A stretch of 32,810 nt of DNA from DATBFX01 sp036558305 (GTDB lineage: Bacteria; Chloroflexota; Chloroflexia; Thermomicrobiales; UBA6265): contig DATBFX010000569.1 of NCBI GenBank assembly GCA_036558305.1, forward strand, positions 1 to 32,810, given 5' to 3'. The first letter of the stretch is position 1, and the number at the start of each line of letters is the position of its first letter. The notes beneath the pieces were generated by a model. That model saw nothing but the letters and a program-made list of their open reading frames with translations, had not been told where the DNA came from and ran no database searches. Below, piece by piece: positions 14,818 through 25,557 of this stretch. The position numbers and the translations under genes were made by a program.

Positions 14818-17145
14818 CTAGCCGAACAGTTCGGCGGCATTGAGGCCGTTCTGGATGGCGACGGCGTAGAGCCGTTCGCCGGCCGGGACGGGGAGAACCG
14901 GGCAGCCGGCGCGCGCCGGGTTGAAGTCGTCGACCAGACGCGCGGGCACGGCGGCGAACTGGCTGAAGTGCCAGTAGGCATTGGATTGCGGTCCGGGACG
15001 GGGGCGAGCCAGAACTCCGGTCGTCCCCGGCAGCGCGGCGGCGAGTTCCTCCTGGAGGCGGGCGATCTCCAGGCGCGCATCCGGCTCCCGGTCGCCGGCG
15101 TAGGTCGCCGCTTCGGTCAGGAGCATGTCGAAAAACTGGGCCGGCGTCGCGGTCAGCCAGTACTCGGCGGCGGCGCCGCGGCGGAAGCCCATCAGGACGT
15201 GATGAACGTCGGCATCGCTGAGCGGGGCGATCGGATCGAGGTGCGGATAGACGAGGCGGGTGAACGGCGGCGGGGTCGGTGGCTCCGGCTGTCTGAATGC
15301 CTGTCCCCACTCCTGAAGGGCGGTCAGGCGGTCGTGGCGAAGGCGGAGTTCCTGCTCCGCGCTCGCGAGGTTTTCGTGGAACCGCCATTCGGCCAGCTTT
15401 TCCAGCGCGTCGGGGAGCGTTTTGCGCGCCGACTCCCGCCAACCGCGGGCGCGGCGGTAGAGGCGGTCGAAGGAGCGCTCGAGGGCGGCGCGTTCCTTCA
15501 GGAAGATCAGGAGTACGGCGCCGCCGACGAAGAGGAGGGTCAGCGTCACGGTCCAGAAGACGAGTTTGGTCGTATCGACGGCCTGCCAGTTGCGGACGCG
15601 CACGATCCAATCGCCCAACCAACTGAGCCAGGACGGGAAGCGGGCGACCGGAATCCTGTTCAGCAACCAGCCGACGAACGAGTCCTGGAACGATTTGGCG
15701 ATGCGGATGATCCAGAAGATGGCGAGCGCCGCCGAAACGAGTGCGACGATGCTGACGAGGATGGCGTTGGTCCGCCGCTCAATCGCCTTCGCCAACTCTT
15801 GATCGGCGGCCGGCAGCGCCTTCTCCGGCGGCGGGATCGTCGCCAGCACTCCCTCTTCGGTGATCGGCGGCGGCGGTTCGGAGGGCGGGGGGCCGGTCTC
15901 GGCGCGGGTGACGGCGAGGTCGGCCTGGGTTCGCTCCAGCAGGCGGCGGAGCGGGGCGAAGATGCCGCGGTGCTCGTCGGCCGCCAGGATCGCCTGCCAC
16001 TCGCCCTCCAACTCCTCGCGGTAGTCGGCGATCGCCTGCCCGCTCTCGCTCCAGATCCGGTCCCGCTTTTGGATGCAGGTGACGATCTCCTGATGCCGCC
16101 ACCGCTCGGCTTCGCTCAGCCACTCGTCCAGGGCGCGGGCGGCCTGACGGTAGGCGACGCGGTCGCGCCGCCAGAGCGAGGGATGCCAGCGGGGGAGACG
16201 GAGCGGTGTCCAGGGCGGTCCGGCGCTCGCATCCGGCCGCTCGAGGTGGGGGATGCGCGACGGTTGCCAGGTGGCCGCCGCCGGTTCCGACATCTCCGCG
16301 TAGAAGCGCGGTTGCCGCGCGGCGGCCCGCGCCGCCAGCGCCTCGGCGACCGGGTAGTGCAGCGCAAGCGCCCCGATCGCGGCGAAGGCACGGTGGGCGA
16401 CGCGGCCGACGGCCGCTCCCGCCTCGTCGGCCGGTGGCACGAACGCCTGCTCGATTCCGGTCAGCCGGGAGCGCGGGGCATCGGTGACGAGGACGAACTC
16501 GGCGAAGTTGCGCGCCGCCGCCGTGCACTCGTCCGGTTCGTATCGGCCGTTGACGCCGTCGAAGTCGGAGACGACGAAGACCATCGTCCGGCCGTGCGCG
16601 GTCCGGTCCGAGGCCAGGAGCCGATCGACGATCGCGCCGGCATGCGCGACGACCTTGTCTTTGGTCGCCTCATCCCGCTGCCAGGTGACGTTACGGGCCA
16701 GCAGATAGAGGCGGACGAAAATGCCCTCGGCTTCCAACCGTTCCAGGATCGCCTCGATCGTGCTGACCGCGCAGTCTGCCGCGGGCGAGGCGAAGTCGTA
16801 GACGACCCAGAGGTGGGGCACGAGCATCAGCGCCCCGGTCGCACCCCGGCTCCGCGCGGCGCGGCTATGGGGGCCGGCCAGGAGGGAGCCGATTGCCGCC
16901 AGGACGGCGGCGGGCGCTTCGTCGGCGGCGGTGAGCGCGGTGATGCCCCGACCGGCCGTCCCGCCGTCCGCGCCGAGGACGGCGAGGAGACGATTCGCGT
17001 CGGTCAACTCGCCGAGGTGCTCCGCGCCGCCGATCCACGGGGCGAGGGAGGCGAGGACATCGGCGCCGAAGGTGTCCAGGGCGAGCCAGACGGTGGAGCC
17101 GCGGGGGGTGCGTTGACCCGCAGCAAGAGGGGCATCGCCGAGCAA
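14818..17145 (-). CDS. membrane-anchored tubulin-like protein lacking the GTP signature (predicted pseudo-GTPase)
   Basis: A 775-residue protein starting at a TTG at 17145; no better start precedes the conserved N-terminus. Residues 18-40 (STVWLALDTFGADVLASL) align with the first strand and glycine loop of the neighbouring FtsZ-like protein. Residues 111-150 (HLWVVYDFASPAADCAVS..) align with its RIYLICSLGGGTGSGIV, but GGGTGSG is replaced by FASPAAD. Residues 186-200 (GRTMVFVVSDFDGVNG) match FEYVYLFGAANRNG. I infer a tubulin-like fold that cannot bind GTP in the usual way. A Pro-rich linker (419-442), membrane segments 461-483 and 528-549, then a helical cytosolic region (551-640) and a C-terminal domain follow. 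The gap to the upstream gene is wholly an inverted repeat, whose edge touches this start codon. Confidence 0.75.
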   Translation of the reverse strand: MLGDAPLAAGQRTPRGSTVWLALDTFGADVLASLAPWIGGAEHLGELTDANRLLAVLGADGGTAGRGITALTAADEAPAAVLAAIGSLLAGPHSRAARSRGATGALMLVPHLWVVYDFASPAADCAVSTIEAILERLEAEGIFVRLYLLARNVTWQRDEATKDKVVAHAGAIVDRLLASDRTAHGRTMVFVVSDFDGVNGRYEPDECTAAARNFAEFVLVTDAPRSRLTGIEQAFVPPADEAGAAVGRVAHRAFAAIGALALHYPVAEALAARAAARQPRFYAEMSEPAAATWQPSRIPHLERPDASAGPPWTPLRLPRWHPSLWRRDRVAYRQAARALDEWLSEAERWRHQEIVTCIQKRDRIWSESGQAIADYREELEGEWQAILAADEHRGIFAPLRRLLERTQADLAVTRAETGPPPSEPPPPITEEGVLATIPPPEKALPAADQELAKAIERRTNAILVSIVALVSAALAIFWIIRIAKSFQDSFVGWLLNRIPVARFPSWLSWLGDWIVRVRNWQAVDTTKLVFWTVTLTLLFVGGAVLLIFLKERAALERSFDRLYRRARGWRESARKTLPDALEKLAEWRFHENLASAEQELRLRHDRLTALQEWGQAFRQPEPPTPPPFTRLVYPHLDPIAPLSDADVHHVLMGFRRGAAAEYWLTATPAQFFDMLLTEAATYAGDREPDARLEIARLQEELAAALPGTTGVLARPRPGPQSNAYWHFSQFAAVPARLVDDFNPARAGCPVLPVPAGERLYAVAIQNGLNAAELFG

Positions 17146-17250
17146 CCCTCACCCCCGACCCCTCTCCCGGTGCGCGGGAGAGGGGAGACGGCGGCGCGGA
17201 GCGTTTCCCCCTCTCCCGCGCACCGGGAGAGGGGGCCAGGGGGTGAGGGT
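17145..17250. repeat. interspersed inverted repeat filling the gap between two operon genes
   Basis: Arm 17145-17185 pairs with 17207-17250. They share an outer ACCCTCACCCCC, a variable 2-4-base spacer, and a long CCCCTCTCCCGGTGCG-type block. The block is itself partly palindromic. The element ends on the first base of the TTG start codon at 17145 and lies seven bases from the stop codon at 17258. It may supply the ribosome-binding purines of the downstream gene. Confidence 0.85.
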
Positions 17251-17257
17251 CATAAAT

Positions 17258-20200
17258 CTAACGTCCCACAAGATACCGCTCGTGCCGCGCCCGGCCACGG
17301 AGATCGGCGGCGGCATCGCTCCACCAGGCTTGTTCGATCGTGGTCGGAGCGGCGGCGACCTGGCGTTCGGCGAAGGCGATCATCTTGGCGAGTTCGGCGC
17401 CGTGCAACTCCTCGCGGAGGCGGCGCCAGCGGGCGTCGATCTCCCCGGCCAGGCGGTCGAGGGCGGCGGGTTCGTTTTCCAGCCAGAGATCGGCGTCGAT
17501 GATGCCGCGGTAGACCTGGGGGCTGGTGCCGTTGAGGGAGAGACTGACCGCCTGTGCCGGGTCGCTGTAGTCGACCCGTGCCAAGCCGAAGTGGTTCGCA
17601 CTGACGAGGACGTAGCGGCGGCGCTGGTCCGGTTCGTCGCGCGGGGCGATGAAGGAATCGATCGCGTCGTAGTAGCGCTGGTCGACGTGCAACTGCCGCT
17701 GGTCGCCGAGTTGGGCGGCGCGGCTGCGGAGGTTGCGGCGCTCGGCCTCGTCCAGGAAGTGGAGCGGAACCACGCCCTCGCGGGTGTAGATGGAGATGGT
17801 GTCGCGGCCGACGCCGCCGGTCGGTTCGATGCCGAGGGTGCGGGCGACGTTCTCCATCATCTTGGCATCGAGGTGGTACTTCATCACGAAGTCGTCGTAG
17901 GCATTCTTGTCGTAGGCGAGGACCTTGAGGTTGTGGGGCAACTGCTGCCGCGTGTAGGAGCGGAGCATGACGTCGTCGAGCTGCCAGAACGGTTCGGCCC
18001 GCTCGCGACAGATGTCGAGTTTGCGGGCGATGTACTTCTCCAGCAGATAACCGAGACTGTCCTCAAGCGAGAGTCCGGCCCGCTCCAGATCGGCCTGGTG
18101 CTGGCGGAGCGAGGTCAGCGCCTCCTTCAGCGGCGGTTCCGGTAGGTCGAGTTCCTGGCGCAACTGGCATTCGAGGGCGAGGGCGTCCCAGACGCTGAGC
18201 CGCTCGACGTCCTCCCGGACCATCCGCTCGCCCTGACCGAGGATGACGGTTTGGACGGCGGTGCGCAGGTTGTCGTTCAACTGCTCCTGCCCGCCGAGTC
18301 CGCTCAACTCCAGCTTGCGGCGGAGGATGGCGCGGATCGCGCCGGGTGCCGAGACGGCCTCGTCGGCGACCCCGGCGGCGGGATCGACGATCGCCGCCTC
18401 GCGGTCCTTCTGGAAGAAGCGGTCGACGGTACCGCGGAAGTGGTGATCGACCAACCGGACGTCGTCCATGACGCCGAGGTCGAGGACGCCACCGCGGACG
18501 TTCTCGCCGAGGTCGTCGGAGGCGGCCGCTGCCATCGCGGCTGCGGTCGCCTCGATCAGAACGGCGATCTCGTTGAGTGCCCCGGCGATGCGGCGAGAGA
18601 ACGTCAAGAGTTGCTGGAGCATCTCCAGACTGGTCTCGGCGATGCGGAGGTTGCGTTCGTCGCCGGTGTAGCGGTTCCACCAACGGTCGAGGAACTCGCG
18701 TTTGGCATCCTCGCCGTCGCGGTTGAAGAAGCGACCGAACCCCTCGTTGAAGCGGCGCAGCGAGCGGTCCCAGGCTTCGGGGCGGCGGCGGTCCTCGACG
18801 CGCGCTTTCAGACCTCGCTTCTCCGGCGGCGCGTCCGGCTCGCCGACGATCTCGGCCCGAATCGCTTTCACCTCGGCGTCGAGACGCTTGACGATCTCCT
18901 CGGCGGCAGCACGGCCGCGGACGAACCCGTCGCCGTTCTTCGTCGCCAGTTGCTGATCGACGAAGCGGAGGATTTCCCCGTCGACGCCGTCGAAGGTCGA
19001 CAGCTTGGCGTCGCGTTGCAATTCGAGGTGGCGGGTGAGGCGGGTGTCGCGCCAGTTGTCCCAGCGCTGGCGGGTCTGGGTGATCCGGTTTGCGGCGGCA
19101 TCCGATCGGGCGGCCTGGAACTTGGCGTCGTCGAGCGCCGGCGCCGGTTGCAACGCCTCGTCGTTGGGCAAGGGTTGGAGCATCGCCTGGCGCAGACTCG
19201 GTTGGCCGGTCCAGAGGAGTTGCTGGTCCTGGAGGAACTTGTCGGCGGCTTCGATGCCGGCGAGGCGGGCGTCGTCGGTGCCGCCGGCGGTCAACAGGCG
19301 GTCGCGGATGGTGCGGATGCCGAAGCGACGGGCGAGGTGGAGCGAGATCCGCTCGATCGGGTAGCGCATATCGGATTTGCTGGCGCTGGCGTAGCGAACG
19401 GAGCGGCGGCCGATGTCCTGGACGTTCTGGAAAACGGCCATGAAGTTGGAATGGGAACCGCCGACGGCCGTCGCGATGTCGGAGAAGAGTTCGGTGGTGA
19501 GGCACTCGGCGATCAGGCGGACGTAGTCACCGAACTCGTCGAGGTGTTTGCCGTTCCGGTTGGCGGCGCCGAAGAGATAGACGTATTCGAAGGTCCGCTG
19601 GTCGCCGATGAGTTGATTGCCCGAACCCGGCCAGGCCAGGAACGGCCGTACCTGCGCCTGCCGTTCGGACGACGGGAGTTGGAAGAAGTCGATCTCCCGC
19701 AGGGCGGCATCGGTGTTGGCCCAGATACTCGTCTGGTAGACACGTTCCGCCGCCATCTCGGTCGCGCTGCCGAGGAAGAAGACGCCGATTTGGGCGCAAT
19801 TCGGCGGCAACTCCTGCGCCAGGTGCTGGGCAAGGGTCAGGACGATGCCGCTGCCGGTGCCGCCGCCGAGCGAGCAGATCAGATAGATGCGGATCTTGCG
19901 GTTGGGATCGGCCAGGAGGTTGAGCGCGTTTTGCAGACTGGCGACCTGCGCCAGCACGGCCGGGACGATCTGCTTTTGCCGCTCGCCGTCGAGGGAGAGC
20001 CGGTAGGCGAGGCGTCCCTTCGGGCGGACCTGACCGGCCCCCTCGTCGTAATCGTCGGGCTGGAATGGGCCGGCACCGGAGCGCGCCTTCGGCCACCACT
20101 CGCGGAAACTCGGATCGTCCGATTCGTACCAGGCGCGAATCTGGTCGTTGACGCGGAAGCGGTGCAGACCGCGCGGGATGACGAACTTCTCGGTGTCGAG

Positions 20201-20380
20201 GAAGAAGCCGTGGTACGGCTCCTCCCGCGTGTCGACCAGCAGGTACCGGATCTGGTTGGCCTCCGCCTGCCAGAGCGCCGCATTCCCGGCCCGCGCCACC
20301 CGCAGCGCGACGTTGGTGCGCACATTGGAGACGATGCTGCCGCCGGCGCCGCCGATGCCGATGAGGATGGCCGATGACAT
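17258..20380 (-). CDS. tubulin/FtsZ-like GTPase (Tubulin_2-type)
   Basis: A 1040-residue protein starting at the ATG at 20380 (MSSAILIGIGGAGG); a TTG 39 bases upstream lies in repeat sequence and adds no family similarity. The N-terminal glycine loop GIGGAGG (8-14) and strand RYLLVDTREEP (45-55) lead to the tubulin/FtsZ GTP signature GGGTGSG at 172-178. The strand-loop YVYLFGAANRNG follows near 280-291. The rest, about 700 residues, is mostly alpha-helical with no membrane span, so the protein is cytosolic. It is far larger than FtsZ (about 350-400). It fits the distinct tubulin-like family that Makarova and Koonin linked to vWA proteins and proposed for membrane remodelling. Expected activity is GTP-driven polymerisation. 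It lies between the vWA gene and the pseudo-tubulin in one operon. Confidence 0.9.
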   Translation of the reverse strand: MSSAILIGIGGAGGSIVSNVRTNVALRVARAGNAALWQAEANQIRYLLVDTREEPYHGFFLDTEKFVIPRGLHRFRVNDQIRAWYESDDPSFREWWPKARSGAGPFQPDDYDEGAGQVRPKGRLAYRLSLDGERQKQIVPAVLAQVASLQNALNLLADPNRKIRIYLICSLGGGTGSGIVLTLAQHLAQELPPNCAQIGVFFLGSATEMAAERVYQTSIWANTDAALREIDFFQLPSSERQAQVRPFLAWPGSGNQLIGDQRTFEYVYLFGAANRNGKHLDEFGDYVRLIAECLTTELFSDIATAVGGSHSNFMAVFQNVQDIGRRSVRYASASKSDMRYPIERISLHLARRFGIRTIRDRLLTAGGTDDARLAGIEAADKFLQDQQLLWTGQPSLRQAMLQPLPNDEALQPAPALDDAKFQAARSDAAANRITQTRQRWDNWRDTRLTRHLELQRDAKLSTFDGVDGEILRFVDQQLATKNGDGFVRGRAAAEEIVKRLDAEVKAIRAEIVGEPDAPPEKRGLKARVEDRRRPEAWDRSLRRFNEGFGRFFNRDGEDAKREFLDRWWNRYTGDERNLRIAETSLEMLQQLLTFSRRIAGALNEIAVLIEATAAAMAAAASDDLGENVRGGVLDLGVMDDVRLVDHHFRGTVDRFFQKDREAAIVDPAAGVADEAVSAPGAIRAILRRKLELSGLGGQEQLNDNLRTAVQTVILGQGERMVREDVERLSVWDALALECQLRQELDLPEPPLKEALTSLRQHQADLERAGLSLEDSLGYLLEKYIARKLDICRERAEPFWQLDDVMLRSYTRQQLPHNLKVLAYDKNAYDDFVMKYHLDAKMMENVARTLGIEPTGGVGRDTISIYTREGVVPLHFLDEAERRNLRSRAAQLGDQRQLHVDQRYYDAIDSFIAPRDEPDQRRRYVLVSANHFGLARVDYSDPAQAVSLSLNGTSPQVYRGIIDADLWLENEPAALDRLAGEIDARWRRLREELHGAELAKMIAFAERQVAAAPTTIEQAWWSDAAADLRGRARHERYLVGR

Positions 20381-20404
20381 CGTGCAGAGTGCTCCTTCGT
20401 CGCG

Positions 20405-20597
20405 AGTGGCAAGTGTCAAGTTGCAAGTGGCGAGTTCGTCGTGCTCGGCGCCGTGGCGTAGGGGAGGGCCCTGTGCCCTCCCGATCCGGGCTGTGCGATG
20501 CCCGCCTCGATCGGTACGCCGCCCTAATGAGGGCGGGAGGGCACGGGGCCCTCCCCTACACCGTCACCTTGTCACCTGCCCCGTGCGACTTGCCACT
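20405..20597. repeat. nested inverted repeats filling the gap between vWA and tubulin-like genes
   Basis: Outer 10-bp arms AGTGGCAAGT (20405-20414) and 20588-20597 enclose inner 25-bp arms 20458-20482 and 20535-20559 that match at 24 positions. The one difference is G/U-compatible in RNA. The right end touches the stop codon of the vWA gene at 20598. The left end lies about 25 bases before the tubulin-like start. The transcript would form a long hairpin between the two cistrons. Confidence 0.85.
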
Positions 20598-22745
<2,148 letters not shown>

Positions 22746-22873
22746 GGGTGATGGTCTCCGCGGCGAGGCGGCCGGCGCCGTATTGAAACGATGCGGCGGG
22801 GCGGCACCGCAACCGGTAGAGATAGCTGGGCGGCGCGTCAGGGTCGGCTGAACGTCGCAGGAAACGACCCCGA

Positions 22874-22903
22874 ATCCTACGCCGCTGTTTCGAAGGGTGT
22901 CAA
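22874..22903 (-). promoter_or_regulatory. sigma-70-like promoter of the vWA/tubulin-like operon
   Basis: On the minus strand a perfect TTGACA (22903-22898), an 18-base spacer and TAGGAT (22879-22874). Transcription would start near 22867, about 120 bases before the vWA ATG. This is the best consensus match seen in the window. Confidence 0.6.
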
Positions 22904-23074
22904 TCGCCTTCTGACTCCCCAGCTACGAGCGCCATCCTGCGGATCTGTTCTCGTCTCCCTACGCTGTCAAGGACATCGTCTACTACCTACCACTACGTGC
23001 GGAACCGCGGGCCAGTTTCGAGTGGGCCCGCATGACGCGGAACGGCTGCAGGACCGCGGGCCCATGAGACTCTG
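22904..23074. other. intergenic sequence between the vWA promoter and the VapBC operator
   Basis: Together with the flanking sites this belongs to the roughly 400-base gap between the vWA operon and vapB. It holds a second TTGACA on the minus strand (22970-22965) without a good -10, and short GC-rich inverted repeats around 23009-23031. I see no gene. Confidence 0.5.
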
Positions 23075-23103
23075 ATTGATGCGATGTCATCAATGCCATG
23101 ATG
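23075..23103 (+). promoter_or_regulatory. VapBC operator with three phased half-sites
   Basis: ATTGATG (23075-23081) and CATCAAT (23088-23094) form a 7-bp inverted repeat. CATCA (23088-23092) and TGATG (23099-23103) form a second repeat sharing the middle half-site. The three TGATG/CATCA half-sites are spaced exactly 11 bases apart, placing them on one face of the helix. This lies 43 bases before the antitoxin start, as expected for autorepression by a ribbon-helix-helix antitoxin. Confidence 0.6.
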
Positions 23104-23145
23104 TGCTAGCATCCCATTTAAGAGCGGCTTCGGTGCCGCATCACG

Positions 23146-23385
23146 ATGGAGCATGATGTGCGCACGACCGTCGATCTCGAAGACGATGTGCTGATCGCTG
23201 CCAAAGAGATCGCCCGCCAGCGGGGTCTGTCGACCGGGAAAATCCTGTCCGAGCTGGCCCGGCAGGCGTTGTCCCGGCACGATGGTGCGACGACGCGGAA
23301 CGGCGTGCCGCTCTTCCCGGTCCAGCAAGGCGCCGGCATCGTCACTTTGGAACTGATCAACCGACTGCGAGACGAGTTTCCGTGA
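23146..23385 (+). CDS. vapB: VapB-type ribbon-helix-helix antitoxin
   Basis: A 79-residue antitoxin starting at the ATG at 23146. The N-terminal RTTVDLEDDVLIAAKEIARQRG (residues 6-27) is a ribbon-helix-helix: a beta strand that enters the DNA groove followed by helices, continuing through STGKILSELARQAL. The C-terminal half (VPLFPVQQGAGIVTLELINRLRDEF) is the toxin-neutralising tail, disordered when alone. Its stop overlaps the toxin's GTG start by four bases, so the pair is translationally coupled. It should bind the toxin and, as a complex, repress its own promoter at the phased half-sites upstream. Confidence 0.92.
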   Translation: MEHDVRTTVDLEDDVLIAAKEIARQRGLSTGKILSELARQALSRHDGATTRNGVPLFPVQQGAGIVTLELINRLRDEFP

Positions 23386-23813
23386 CCGACCATCTCCTCG
23401 ACGTGAACGTGCTGCTCGCCCTGTGCGATCCGATGCACGTTCACCACGAGGCTACTCATCGCTGGTTCGCCGCTGTTGGACGGTTCGCCTGGGCGACCTG
23501 CCCGATCACCGAGAATGGATTCGTCCGCGTGGGCAGCCATCCGTCCTATCCGAACCGGCCGGGGGATGCCGCCGCGGTGCTGGAAATTCTGCGCCAATTC
23601 TGTGCCGCGGACGAGCACCGTTTCTGGGCGGCCGATCTCAGCATTCGCGACCTCCTCAAATCCGGCACAGCGATTACGCATACGCAGGTTACGGACCTCT
23701 ACTTGCTCGGACTGGCGGTTCGCAACGGCGGCAAGCTGGCCACGCTCGATCGGCGGATCTCGGCCGACGCCGTTGACAGCGGCGGTGGTGCCTTGGTGCT
23801 GCTCCCCACATAG
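23382..23813 (+). CDS. vapC: VapC-type PIN-domain toxin ribonuclease
   Basis: A 143-residue PIN-domain protein starting at a GTG at 23382 inside the antitoxin's stop (GTGA overlap). The four acidic residues of the metal-dependent active site appear intact: D7 in HLLDVNVLLAL, E44 in CPITENGFVRV, D105 in THTQVTDLYLLGLA and D123 in LATLDRRI. The THTQVTDxYLLxLA form is typical of the TA-system VapC subgroup of actinobacterial and chloroflexal genomes. When free it should cleave a specific RNA, often a tRNA anticodon loop, and stop translation. The target cannot be read from sequence. The pair looks complete and active. Confidence 0.92.
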   Translation: MTDHLLDVNVLLALCDPMHVHHEATHRWFAAVGRFAWATCPITENGFVRVGSHPSYPNRPGDAAAVLEILRQFCAADEHRFWAADLSIRDLLKSGTAITHTQVTDLYLLGLAVRNGGKLATLDRRISADAVDSGGGALVLLPT

Positions 23814-23938
23814 CGCTGGACCACGACCATCTTGTTTGGTTGCGATTCGTCCTTGTCCCGCTCGGCCGGGGGGTAAACCGCGCCCCCGAGTGTTTCGTCG
23901 AATCCATTGCCGATCGAAACTTTCTCCGTCGTTCGGAT

Positions 23939-25182
23939 TCAGCTCTCCTCAGGCAGCACGTCGATCCTCCCGAGCGACCACAGCGGCGACCACCGGATCC
24001 AGAGAGCCGTCGCCGTTTCGAGCAACGCGGCCAGGGCCAGCGTCTCGCGCAGCCCGAGTGTCTGGCCGAGGACGCCGCCGATGAGGGCGCCAACCGGCAC
24101 CGGGATCGCGCTCGCGATGCGCAGGGTGGCGCCGACGCGACCCATCAGCGCGTCGGGGACGATCGCCTGGCGCAGACTGAGTTGGGCCACGTTGAACACG
24201 GTCAGCCCCAATCCGAAGAAGAACTGACCGAACCCGACCGCCAGCGCGACCGCCACCAGGTCGTGCCCGGCCAGCGGCAACGCCAAATCGCTCAGACCGA
24301 TCACCGCGACCGCGGCCGCCATCGTCGGCCCGACGCCGATGCTGCTCGTGATCCGTCCGGGCAAAAGGGCACCGACGACGAATCCCACACCGCCGACGGC
24401 GAAGACCACGCCAAGAATCCCGGCCGGCAGACCGATCGAGCGCGTCAGGTAGAGGATGACGACCGCCTCGAGCATCGCGTTGAACAGATCGATCGCGGCC
24501 CAACCGACGGCGAGGGCACGGATCGTCGGATCACGTCCGACCGCCCGCACCCCTTCGACGGCATCGGTCCAGAGCGAAGAACGCCTCCCGGTGTTGACCC
24601 GTCCCGGCTCCCGGGTGCGGATGCGGGCGATCAAAGCTGCCGAGGCGAGGAACGAAAGGCGTCGACGGCGATGGCGAGCGGTGCCTTGAGCAGTTGGATG
24701 AGCCCGCCGGCGAGGGTCGGCCCCGCGACCTGAGCGGCGGATCGGCTCAACTCCAGATCGCTGTTGCCCTCGACCAGGCGATCGCGTTCGATCAGGGAGG
24801 GGAGGAAGGATTGGTAGGCGACGTCGAAGAAGAGGGCACAGGCGCCGGAGAGGAAGGCGACCAGGTAGAGCAGCGGCATGTTCAGGGCGCCGACGAGCCA
24901 GGCGAGCGGGATCGCGCCGAGCAGTACGGCGCGGACGAGATCGGACGAGACGAGAACGGGCCGGCGGGGACGGCGGTCGACGATCGCGCCCGCCAGGAGT
25001 CCGACCAGCAACGACGGCACTGAGCCCATCGCGGACAGGACGCCCATCTCGGTCGGTGTCGCCCCGAGCATCACCGCCGCGGTCAAGGGAATCGCCAGGA
25101 AGCTGACCTGGGAGCCGAGTTGCGAAATCGTCTGCGCCATCCAGAGCCGGCGAAAATCGTCGTGGTCGCGCAGAAGTTGCAC
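23939..25182 (-). pseudogene. MFS transporter disrupted by a one-base frameshift
   Basis: Two frames together make one complete MFS protein of about 414 residues. The first half starts at a GTG at 25182 (after GGAG; a GTG at 25200 is an alternative), reading LLRDHDDFRRLWMAQTIS, and runs through IVDRRPRRPVLVSSDL to APLAIAVDA. One base is then missing near 24654-24660. The first frame ends shortly after, and the adjacent frame continues LSFLASAALIARIRTR through six further helices to the stop at 23939. Motif FRRLW...QxxSxLGSQ and DRRPRR mark the enterobactin-exporter-like MFS drug-efflux group. It is either a recently inactivated gene or a single-base sequence error. Nothing else in the reading frame is damaged. 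Confidence 0.85.
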
Positions 25183-25264
25183 CGTGACGCTCCGTTTCAC
25201 CCGGCGAGCAGAAACCGCCCACCCGCGACAATCGTGACGCCGCGAGCATACCAACTGACGGAGG

Positions 25265-25460
25265 GGCGGGGCACACGACCAGACGCTCTCCCGTCATTCC
25301 TCCCGAGCCTGCGAAGCTTTGTCGATGCATCTCTTTCCGCAAGAGGCAATGTGCCGGCGAAGAAACGGCTCCGCTGCGCTCCGGGAGATTTCCTTCGACA
25401 AGCTCAGGACAGGCTCTCGGCTTCGCTCGGAACGACGGGGGCTCCCCACGTCGGCAAGGT
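25265..25460. repeat. interspersed non-coding repeat of the CTTCGACAAGCTCAGGACAGG type
   Basis: The 375-base gap between the MFS gene and the DoxX gene contains CCTTCGACAAGCTCAGGACA, GGCTTCGCTCGGAACGACGG and similar pieces. From memory these recur as intergenic repeats in Chloroflexota and other genomes. No protein frame is convincing. Exact ends are uncertain. Confidence 0.5.
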
Positions 25461-25557
25461 TTCTGCGAATCGTTTGCGGGCGGGCCGGTGACGGTCGCCG
25501 GAACCGGCACATCGTCCGTTGACCGGGTTCGCCGCGACACCGGGAAAGGAGACGCAG

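Noticed and set aside
15779..16528. Alternative 249-residue minus-strand frame inside the 775-residue gene
   Set aside because: The main frame has membrane segments and tubulin-like alignment throughout this stretch. The alternative is Arg/Gly/Pro-rich.
20381..20419. 13-residue upstream extension of the tubulin-like protein from a TTG
   Set aside because: The extension lies in repeat sequence. The family N-terminus begins at the ATG at 20380.
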